In this document: one piece after another, positions 1 through 5,921 of the stretch
How the letters are laid out: every line of letters starts with the position of its first letter
Position numbering within the stretch: position 1 is the stretch's first letter
Assembly: GCA_028275265.1 (NCBI GenBank)
Contig: JAPWUZ010000121.1
Coordinates: 1 to 7,636 of the forward strand
Length of the DNA: 7,636 nucleotides
Direction of reading: 5' to 3'
Origin: Armatimonadota bacterium
GTDB lineage: Bacteria; Armatimonadota; HRBIN16
Program-made: the position numbers and the translations under genes
The notes under the pieces: generated by a model
The model's input: only the letters and a program-made list of their open reading frames with translations
Told to the model about the DNA's origin: nothing
The model's database searches: none

Positions 1-1
1 C

Positions 2-1612
2 ATCCAGTGGCTGATCAATCACCAGCGGTACGATGCCCGCTATCTGGCTTGCGCCAACAAAGCCGCTGCGAAGGCGGCGGGGGAACCCACTTGGAGCAAT
101 GCCACTTGGCTGGTCACCATCGACGCGGACGGCACCCCCGGCAAGTTCTTGCGGGCGCACGAGATCGGACTGGCACCGGTGGAAAAACGCCTCGGCAAAG
201 ATGGCAAGGAGCACGAGTTCGAGTATCTGGTGGTGCTGCGCGATGGCAAACCCGTTGCCGTCGACCCCGACGATGAAAATACTCCTGTGACTGGTGACCT
301 GCTGGTCGATACCGAACTGAACGGTGTTCGGGTCAAGAGCGCGTTAAAGGTTGTCGCAGATGCCGCCAACGCCAAAAGCTTGGAGCAATGGGCGGCTATT
401 TGCGGCATTCCCGCCAGCGACATCGCCGCGGTGGCGGAAGAGCTGGCAAACCACGGCAAGAAGGCGGTTGTAGACGTGCATCGGGGGGTGGCACAGCATA
501 CCAACGGATTCTATAACGTCGTATCCGCGATGACAGTGAATCTGTTACTGGGTAACTTCGACTGGAAAGGGGGTATGATTGCGGCAGCGACGTACAATAT
601 TACGGGCGATTCGCCGGGGCAACCGTTTAACCTCGCTCAGCTCACGCCGGACAAAACCACCACCTTTGGTATCAGCATCATTCGCCACGACGTGAAATAT
701 GAGGATACTACCCTCTTCGAAGGCTATCCTGCCAGACGCAACTGGTGGCCCCTCTCCAGCGACATTTATGAGGAGATTATCCCCTCTATCGGAGACGCCT
801 ACCCGTACCCCATCAAGGCGCTGTTCCTGTATATGGGGTCGCCTGTCTATGCGTTGCCTGCAGGGCATACGAATATTGCGGTGCTGACCGACCTGGAGAA
901 AGTACCTCTGTTTGTCTGCAGTGACATTACTATCGGCACCACTTCCATCTACGCCGATTATATCTTCCCGGACCTGACCTATTTGGAACGATGGGAGTTT
1001 CACGGCTCGCATCCCAACATGCCCGCTAAGGTGCAGCCCATCCGACAGCCGGTCGTCGCGCCGCTGACGGAGACGGTCAAGGTGTTCGGGGAGGAACAGC
1101 CTCTGAGCTTCGAGACGCTGTTGCTGGCGCTGGCGGAGAAGATGGGGCTGCCGGGGTACGGCCCGAACGGTTTTGGCGCCGGGCAGCCGCTGACTCGCCC
1201 CGATGATTTTTACATTCGCATGGTGGCAAATGTCGCCATGGACGGCAGCCCTGTGCCGGATGCGTCTGATGAGGAGGTGAAACTCTTCCTCGATGCACGC
1301 AGACATCTGCCCCGAAGCGTTTTCGACCCTGATCGCTGGCAGCGCATCGCCGGCCCAGCGTGGCGGAAGGTGGTGTACGTTCTCAACCGCGGAGGACGCT
1401 TCCAGAACCACTCAGATATCTATAAGGGCGCTCAGGTCTCCAACAAGTACGGCAAGCTCATCAACCTCTATCAGGAGAAAACCGCAGGCGTGAAAAACGC
1501 CTTTACCGGCAAGCGTTTGCCCGGCTACGCTACTTACTGCCCATTGCTACCACGCGGGGCACCACAACGAAGGAGGAGGGGCTGGAAGAGGGATATCCTC
1601 TGCATCTGCTAA
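2..1612 (+). CDS. ttrA: Molybdopterin oxidoreductase, TtrA-like catalytic subunit (5' partial, frameshifted)
   Basis: This is the middle and rear of the catalytic subunit of a DMSO-reductase-superfamily enzyme. These enzymes bind a molybdenum bis-MGD cofactor and reduce (or oxidise) small inorganic substrates in anaerobic respiration, usually outside the cytoplasmic membrane. The frame is open from base 2, so the gene starts upstream; the iron-sulphur and Mo-ligand region lies outside the window. Features I recognise from the tetrathionate reductase A group are RYDARYLACANKAAAKAAGE (about 38-97), the segment around 935-1003 ending ADYIFPDLTYLERWEF, a VVYVLNRGGRFQN stretch (about 1373-1411) and YGKLINLYQEKTAG (about 1448-1489). 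From about 1538 the frame reads an arginine-rich tail (RRRRGWKRDILCIC) that does not look like the family, and it stops at 1612. The natural protein continues in another frame, so the 3' end given here is an artefact of a frameshift. Arsenate or polysulfide/selenate reductase relatives are possible alternatives. The superfamily is near certain; the TtrA subclass is moderately supported. Confidence 0.75.
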   Translation: MQWLINHQRYDARYLACANKAAAKAAGEPTWSNATWLVTIDADGTPGKFLRAHEIGLAPVEKRLGKDGKEHEFEYLVVLRDGKPVAVDPDDENTPVTGDLLVDTELNGVRVKSALKVVADAANAKSLEQWAAICGIPASDIAAVAEELANHGKKAVVDVHRGVAQHTNGFYNVVSAMTVNLLLGNFDWKGGMIAAATYNITGDSPGQPFNLAQLTPDKTTTFGISIIRHDVKYEDTTLFEGYPARRNWWPLSSDIYEEIIPSIGDAYPYPIKALFLYMGSPVYALPAGHTNIAVLTDLEKVPLFVCSDITIGTTSIYADYIFPDLTYLERWEFHGSHPNMPAKVQPIRQPVVAPLTETVKVFGEEQPLSFETLLLALAEKMGLPGYGPNGFGAGQPLTRPDDFYIRMVANVAMDGSPVPDASDEEVKLFLDARRHLPRSVFDPDRWQRIAGPAWRKVVYVLNRGGRFQNHSDIYKGAQVSNKYGKLINLYQEKTAGVKNAFTGKRLPGYATYCPLLPRGAPQRRRRGWKRDILCIC

Positions 1613-2070
1613 CCCAGAGGCACATCCTCCACACCAAATCACGCACGGTCGCCAACTACTGGCTACTTGTACTGCGTCCGGAGAACGAAGTGCTGATCCA
1701 TCCGGACGATGCCAAACGGCTCGGGTTGAGTGATGGTGACCGGGTCAAGGTGGTGAGTGCCACCAACCCCTCCGGCGTGTGGGACCTGGGCAATGGCGTC
1801 AGGAAGGCGATGATTGGCACTGTCCGGTTGACCCAAACGATTATGCCGGGCGTGGTCACCTTTACGCTGGGCCATGGTCACTGGGCGACGGGCGCACGTG
1901 ACGCCATTATCGACGGACAAGTGGTCAAAGGTGACCCGCGCCGCGCAAGAGGACTCCACGCCAACGCGGCGATGTGGGTGGACCCCTACCTCGGAAACAC
2001 GTGTATGATTGACCCGGTAGGGGGCAGCGTGTCGTTCTACGATACGCGAGTGAATCTGGTGAAAATCTAA
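1537..2070 (+). pseudogene. ttrA: C-terminal cofactor-binding domain of the same TtrA-like oxidoreductase, in a shifted frame
   Basis: This stretch completes the oxidoreductase in the frame one base back from the upstream part. It contains the molybdopterin-dinucleotide-binding C-terminal domain: HLLTQRHILHTKSRTVANYW (about 1603-1662), then LIHPDDAKRLGLSDGDRVKV (about 1693-1752), which is the usual 'position high, speak of rights and wrongs' beta-barrel segment of this superfamily, then GHGHWATGARD near the end. The match begins at about LPIATTRG (1537 onward), and no stop interrupts the frame to 2070. A GTG at 1690 could serve as an internal start, but it would begin inside the domain and I see no reason to think an independent protein is made. 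Parts 2-1537 and 1537-2070 together give about 690 residues. That is what would be expected for the last two thirds of a TtrA-like protein of roughly 1000 residues, so nothing large seems to be missing at this break. Confidence 0.7.
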
Positions 2071-2080
2071 CTACCATTTA

Positions 2081-2086
2081 GGGAGG
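2081..2086 (+). promoter_or_regulatory. Ribosome binding site of the porin-like gene
   Basis: GGGAGG lies 6 bases before the ATG at 2093 and 9 before a second ATG at 2096. Either start is usable and the two differ by one methionine. The gap to the stop of the upstream oxidoreductase is only 22 bases and holds no promoter that I can see, so the two genes were probably co-transcribed. Confidence 0.7.
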
Positions 2087-2092
2087 ACGCTG

Positions 2093-2473
2093 ATGATGAT
2101 TTCGCTGCGTAATGTGCTGTGTGGGATTGCGGCGGCGCTGGTGTTAAGCGCTGCGGTGCACGCGCAACAGGAGGTTTCGGCGGAGGAACTGCAGGCACAG
2201 ATTGCTCGCCTCCGCCAGCAAGTGGCTGAACTGGAGCAGGTGAAGGCGCAATTGGACAGGCTGGAGCGCCAGATGGCTAAGATGAAGGGATTAACTTGCG
2301 GGGTCCCCTCACTCGCGGCAGGCTGCCATGGACCTATTCCATCGAGCTGCTCAACGGTACCCAAGGGTTCACAATGTCTGCACAGGATATTACCATTGGT
2401 GCAAAGGTGGGTGGACTGGTCAGTGACCGACTGTATCTGGCGATCAGCGCCATTCGCACGGGTAATTTGGTGA
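2093..2473 (+). pseudogene. N-terminal fragment of a porin-like outer-membrane protein (signal peptide and coiled coil)
   Basis: The translation begins MMISLRNVLCGIAAALVLSA and has a typical Sec signal peptide: basic start, hydrophobic core, and a likely cleavage after AVHA, leaving QQ at the mature end. A run of heptads rich in Glu, Gln, Leu and Arg follows (about residues 29-65, AEELQAQIARLRQQVAELEQ and on). This should form a short coiled coil, as found ahead of the barrel in some trimeric porins. After MAKMKG (about 2276-2293) this frame becomes cysteine- and proline-rich with no family resemblance and stops at 2473, while the barrel sequence begins in another frame. Only bases 2093 to about 2290 are therefore meaningful coding sequence. 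The start is fixed by the ribosome binding site at 2081. The gene sits directly behind the oxidoreductase, so the original protein may have let its substrate or product cross the outer membrane; that role is inference. Confidence 0.65.
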
Positions 2474-2977
2474 AGAGGGATGGTACGCTGGACAAACCCG
2501 ACCTGAACATTGCGGAAGTCTTCGACCCGCCTGCCGGGGCGATGGGCTGGCGGCGCAGCATCTGGGAGATAGACCTGCGCTACAACTACGGGAAGGAAGG
2601 CATCAAGTCTATCGTTGGTTCCCAGCCGGACGTGCCCTGGCAAGCGGCGGTGGCGTTTGGGCGGTTGGTGGCCGATGCCGATGGCGCCCCGGACCGCAAG
2701 GGCAGCTTCGGATTCGCCGAGGTGCTGCTGAACCTTTCTCCCAGAACCTATCTGGGCTTGCGCTACAGCCAGATGAATCTGGAGGACGGTGCCACTGCCA
2801 AACTTGGGGGGAAGCCCTGTGGCGGTCCGCGAATACCGTCGCTACTCACTGGGGGTAGGCTATCGGTTGTCCCACCTCACTCATTTGAAAACCGAGTACA
2901 CGATCAACGACGCGAAGGGCGGCAGCAGCAAGCCCGAGTTGAACCAGTTCGCTGTGGGTGTTGCCACGAAGTTTTAG
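2281..2977 (+). pseudogene. Beta-barrel part of the porin-like protein, with a second frameshift
   Basis: From 2281 the other frame reads DEGINLRGPLTRGRLPWTYS followed by IELLNG. This resembles the 'D-x-G-v-x-l-x-G ... GRL-Y-s-x-x-x-fNG' passage of phosphate-selective-porin-like (porin O/P) barrels. Alternating strands follow (IGAKVGGLVSDRLYLAISAI; TYLGLRYSQMNLEDG). At the six-G run 2805-2810 the sense passes to the next frame, which reads GGSPVAVREYRRYSLGVGYR and on to a C-terminal phenylalanine (VGVATKF, stop 2975-2977). An aromatic last residue is the classic outer-membrane barrel assembly signal. Read without the second shift, the frame runs on to 3012 through the intergenic palindrome, which is not a natural end. 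In porins of this type the DEGINLRG passage usually lies well inside the barrel, so the first strands appear to be missing upstream. I am confident of an outer-membrane barrel, less so of the family, and I cannot name a substrate. Confidence 0.6.
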
Positions 2978-2982
2978 TGAGA

Positions 2983-3008
2983 GGGGGCAGACCCCTGTGT
3001 CTGCCCCC
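2983..3008. repeat. Perfect 10-bp palindrome with 6-base loop (hairpin 1)
   Basis: GGGGGCAGAC (2983-2992) pairs perfectly with GTCTGCCCCC (2999-3008) around the loop CCCTGT. It lies 5 bases after the porin stop codon, where a terminator would be expected, and it is symmetrical enough to act on both converging transcripts. No T-run follows on either strand, so a classic intrinsic terminator is doubtful. The form is more like a dispersed intergenic palindrome. Confidence 0.75.
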
Positions 3009-3034
3009 ATAAATCCCCTGTTTGCCCCGGTCAT

Positions 3035-3060
3035 GGGCAACCACAAGGGGTTGCCCCTAC
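3035..3060. repeat. Perfect 8-bp palindrome with 6-base loop (hairpin 2), overlapping a stop codon
   Basis: GGGCAACC (3035-3042) pairs with GGTTGCCC (3049-3056) around ACAAGG. On the minus strand it reads GTAGGGGCAACC..., a form I associate with dispersed intergenic repeats. It has the same loop length and general pattern as hairpin 1 but in the opposite orientation, and two stem pairs differ in a compensating way. The flanking CTAC at 3057-3060 provides the TAG stop of the histidine kinase gene on the minus strand. Confidence 0.7.
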
Positions 3061-4802
3061 TTGGTGGGTTTTTCGTCTTCTGGCTGCTCGGGTGGCGGCT
3101 GCAGGGGCAGGCGGAAGTAAAAGGTTGAACCCTTGCCTTCCTCGCTCTCCACCCAGATGGTTCCGCCGTGTCGCTCCACCAGGTGCTTCACCAGGAACAA
3201 CCCGATGCCCGTGCCGCCTGCCTCGCGGGTGTCGCGGTTGTCCACCCGGTGGAACCGCTCGAAAATCTTGGGTAGGTGCTCCTTGGGGATGCCGATGCCC
3301 TGGTCGCTGACACTGATGAGCACCGTCTCGCCCTCCGGCACACCCTTCACGCGTACCTCTCCACCACGCGGCGAGTACTTGATGGCGTTGTTGATGAGGT
3401 TGGTCAATATTTGGTCTACCTTGTCCTCGTCCGCTATAATGGTGGGGAAGTCTTCGGGGAACTCCAGGATAATCTGGTGCTTGGTGGTGTACGACCGCTG
3501 GATGGTCGCAACCCGCTCCGCTAGCGCGGGCAGATCGATCGGTTTGGGGTTGAGTTGCAACGCCCGCCCCGATTCGATGCGCGACACGTTCAGCAGGTCG
3601 TCGATAAGTCTCTTCAGGCGGTCGGTTTCGGTGTCGATAATCTGCAGGAACTCACGCTGTGTCTCGCGGTCGTAGAAGCCTTCCGTATCCTGCAGCAGTG
3701 TGGACACGAAGCCCTTGATGGAGGTCAACGGTGTGCGCAGCTCGTGCGAGACCGTCGAGACGAAGGCGGTCTTCATGCGCTCGACGTTGCGGATTTCGGT
3801 GATGTCGTTGAAGATAGCCACCGCGCCGATGAGGTCGTTCTCTTCGTCACCGCGCACGACGGCTGCCTGCACCTGGAAGATTCGCTCCGCCTCGCTTTGG
3901 TGGTCTTTCACAGAGATTTCCACCGCGCCTTCGTTTTTCTCTGTGAGCGCTTTCTCAAACAGCTCGCGCACCTGTTCGATATGGATGACTTCCTTGTAGG
4001 GTTTTCCGATGACGTTTTCGCCGTTTTTGATGCCAAAGATACGTCGCGCAGAAGCGTTCATCTGCGTGATTCGCTCGTGCTTATTCACCATCACCAACCC
4101 CGCATAGAGGCTTTCGATGGTATGCACCAGCTCCTCTTTTTCCTCAACGACCTCGCGGTACATCTGCGCACTGACGATGACCGCAGCGGCGTTGCGGGCG
4201 AGACGCTCCAGCAAGCGCACGTCCTCGTCGATGAAGGTGCCTCCATAACGCTTGTTAAACACGTGCACCACGCCGATGGTAATGCGGTCAATGACGCGGT
4301 TTTCTTCGTCGCGCTTTTCCACAATCAGCGGCGCGCTGACACCGTTGCGGATGCGCAGCAGTGCCACGTGCTCCTGCAGGGTGCGGGGGTCGTTCACCGC
4401 ATCATGGAAAATGATAGGTTGTGACGAGCGGAATACCTCCCCACTGATGCCCTGTGTGGCTCGCACGCGGAAGCTGCGGATTTCATCATCGGTGAGACCG
4501 AAGGCGGGGCGTACGGCATACAGTTCCCCGGTCTCGCGGTCAAACAGCATGAAGACGCATTTTTCCGCCTGGAGAATCATGGCGATGCGGTGCACCAGGC
4601 GTTTGAGAGTCTCCTCGAACTCGGTGATAGCCGTAGGGGTTTCTACTGTCTCGGCAGTGCTGCGGTATTTTTGTTCCAGTTCCCGATAGCTGTGCTGTAG
4701 CTCTTGCAGATCGCGCTCCAGCTTCGCGATATATCTGTCCTTCTCCTCCAGGCTTTTCTGGAGTGCCTCTATTTGTGAGCGCAGTTGAAACACGTTGTCC
4801 AT
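3057..4802 (-). CDS. Soluble GAF-PAS sensor histidine kinase
   Basis: This is an intact 581-residue two-component sensor kinase that autophosphorylates on a histidine and passes the phosphate to a response regulator. Domains in order: an N-terminal coiled coil (about 1-50, heptads such as LRSQIEALQKSLEEKDRYI); a GAF domain (about 60-215), which in such proteins senses a small molecule, redox state or light; a short helix; a PAS domain (about 222-340); a HisKA dimerisation domain with the phosphoacceptor His353 in VSHELRTPLTSIKGF; and a HATPase_c domain with N-box asparagines in NLINNAIKYS (468-477), G1 box DQGIGIP (500-506) and G2 box GGTGIGL (529-535). All catalytic motifs are present. There is no transmembrane segment or signal peptide, so it acts in the cytoplasm. 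The ATG is preceded by AGGAGAGGA (4814-4822), about 11 bases away. A strong promoter lies further upstream. No response regulator is visible, so its partner is encoded elsewhere. The tail (PPPEQPEDEKPTK) is low-complexity and ends in a repeat. The signal cannot be told from sequence. Confidence 0.95.
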   Translation of the reverse strand: MDNVFQLRSQIEALQKSLEEKDRYIAKLERDLQELQHSYRELEQKYRSTAETVETPTAITEFEETLKRLVHRIAMILQAEKCVFMLFDRETGELYAVRPAFGLTDDEIRSFRVRATQGISGEVFRSSQPIIFHDAVNDPRTLQEHVALLRIRNGVSAPLIVEKRDEENRVIDRITIGVVHVFNKRYGGTFIDEDVRLLERLARNAAAVIVSAQMYREVVEEKEELVHTIESLYAGLVMVNKHERITQMNASARRIFGIKNGENVIGKPYKEVIHIEQVRELFEKALTEKNEGAVEISVKDHQSEAERIFQVQAAVVRGDEENDLIGAVAIFNDITEIRNVERMKTAFVSTVSHELRTPLTSIKGFVSTLLQDTEGFYDRETQREFLQIIDTETDRLKRLIDDLLNVSRIESGRALQLNPKPIDLPALAERVATIQRSYTTKHQIILEFPEDFPTIIADEDKVDQILTNLINNAIKYSPRGGEVRVKGVPEGETVLISVSDQGIGIPKEHLPKIFERFHRVDNRDTREAGGTGIGLFLVKHLVERHGGTIWVESEEGKGSTFYFRLPLQPPPEQPEDEKPTK

Positions 4803-4856
4803 AAGCGACCTTTTCCTCTCCTGCTTCTCTGCGGATGGTTCCTCTGCACCGAAAGG

Positions 4857-4885
4857 ATTATAACATACAGCCTTTAGGACTGCAA
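4857..4885 (-). promoter_or_regulatory. Near-consensus extended -10 promoter for the GAF-PAS kinase gene
   Basis: Read on the minus strand there is TTGCAG (4880-4885), a spacer of exactly 17 bases, and TATAAT (4857-4862). A TG one base ahead of the -10 box makes it an extended -10 promoter. The -10 hexamer is perfect for a housekeeping sigma-70 type factor, and the -35 matches 4 of 6. Transcription would start near 4850, giving a leader of about 45-50 bases that includes the ribosome binding site. This gives the kinase gene its own transcription start, separate from cheA-HDOD. The rest of the 191-base gap (4803-4993) holds a weak 5-bp inverted repeat (4978-4993, AGCGG/CCGCT) just after the HDOD gene and another around 4887-4900. 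Neither is a convincing terminator. Confidence 0.7.
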
Positions 4886-4993
4886 CCCGAAAATCTTCGG
4901 CGTGTCCGGCGGGGTGTGTCGAATGGTGCTGCCGACCGATTAGTTAGGCGGTGTCCCCAGTAAAATAGTTCCATGAAAGCGGTGTTTTCCGCT

Positions 4994-5896
4994 CTACGGA
5001 GACTGGAGGATGTGCAAGAAGTCTCTCGCCGCATCCATCTGCATTTCTACCTCACGCCGGCACCAGCTCCACGAGCTGTTGTCCAGCTGGAAGGCCTCAC
5101 AGAGGTGAGCAGGCAGGTCCGGCATCTGTTCGGGTGGGGCTTCGGCTGCGATGCTAGCCGACAGCCTGTCGCCCAGATACACCGCGCCTACCTGATGGAA
5201 GAAGGGGGAATCCTCTATCGGGTCGTGATGGTGCAGCATCACCTCCGCGAACACAGGGGGCAGGTTCCAGTGCTCCACCATCCTCGCGCCGACTTCAGTG
5301 TGTGTGATGCCCAGCAGTTCTCGTTCTGCCGGGTAGACGGATTCCAGACACCCGCTGCGCTCGACCACTGCCCGGTACTCCGCCGGAAAGTTCTGGCTAA
5401 GGAAGAGAATGCCCAAATCGTGTAGCAAACCTGTGAGGAACATTTCCTCGCGCATAATCAGGTCTTTGCGCAGATGCTTGGCAAGCGCAGAAGCTGCCAG
5501 CCCTGTCTCCAGTGAGTGTTCCCAGAACCGTTGTCGGTTCACCGGCGAGCTCGTACCGTGTCGCAGCACCAGACGCACGGCAGCGACACCGATCGCCAGA
5601 TTACGGATGGTCTCAAAGCCCAGCAGAATGACGGCATGGGATAGCGTGGTGATGCGTTTGGGGAAGCCGTATCTCGCCGAGTTTACCAGACGCAGCACCT
5701 TCGAGGAAAGCACTTCGTCCATGCTGATAACCTTTTGCAGCTCCTGCACGCCACAGTTCGGGTCGTTGGTCATCTCCATCACCCGGGTGATGACCGCTGG
5801 CATGGGAGGCAAGCGCTCGAGGCTCTCGCGAATGGCTTCCTCCAGATGTTTTGTGTCGATGACACTGGATGCTGGCATGTAAGACAGCTCTCCCAT
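4994..5896 (-). CDS. HDOD-domain signalling protein
   Basis: This 300-residue protein belongs to the HDOD family, HD-fold relatives found in bacterial signalling and often located beside chemotaxis or cyclic-di-GMP genes. The N-terminal half (about 27-105: LPPMPAVITRVMEM, then VISMDEVLSSKVLRLVNSAR and TLSHAVILLGFETIRNLAIG) is the diagnostic HDOD signature. The C-terminal half carries the HD-like elements WEHSLE (His127), LLHDLGIL (His159-Asp160), THTEVG (His199), LHHHDP (His222-224) and LGDRL (Asp243). There are no membrane segments. It starts at an ATG with GGAG about 6 bases upstream. A second methionine six codons on is less well placed. The start lies 25 bases after the cheA stop, so the two are co-transcribed and it probably works in the same pathway. 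Its exact activity (scaffold, or a phosphohydrolase using the retained metal-type residues) cannot be decided here. Confidence 0.9.
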   Translation of the reverse strand: MGELSYMPASSVIDTKHLEEAIRESLERLPPMPAVITRVMEMTNDPNCGVQELQKVISMDEVLSSKVLRLVNSARYGFPKRITTLSHAVILLGFETIRNLAIGVAAVRLVLRHGTSSPVNRQRFWEHSLETGLAASALAKHLRKDLIMREEMFLTGLLHDLGILFLSQNFPAEYRAVVERSGCLESVYPAERELLGITHTEVGARMVEHWNLPPVFAEVMLHHHDPIEDSPFFHQVGAVYLGDRLSASIAAEAPPEQMPDLPAHLCEAFQLDNSSWSWCRREVEMQMDAARDFLHILQSP

Positions 5897-5921
5897 CGTT
5901 TTCTCCTTCTCCTTTCCTCAT

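Noticed and set aside
545..1411. A 288-codon open frame on the minus strand across the oxidoreductase.
   Set aside because: It is arginine- and histidine-rich shadow coding with no family resemblance, and it overlaps a clear molybdopterin enzyme.
1530..1612. Programmed -1 frameshifting as the way to make full-length TtrA-like protein.
   Set aside because: There is no X-XXY-YYZ slippery site near the break and no clear downstream structure. This enzyme family is not known to use recoding.
2983..3056. Classic intrinsic terminators for the convergent genes.
   Set aside because: The stems are strong, but neither strand has a T-run directly after them. They are reported as palindromic repeats, which could still stop transcription.
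3555..4424. A 289-codon open frame on the + strand, antisense to the GAF-PAS kinase.
   Set aside because: It shows no recognisable motif or ribosome binding site, and the opposite strand is an unmistakable kinase.
4978..4993. A terminator hairpin just after the HDOD gene.
   Set aside because: The stem is only 5 bp and only three T residues follow, too weak to call.
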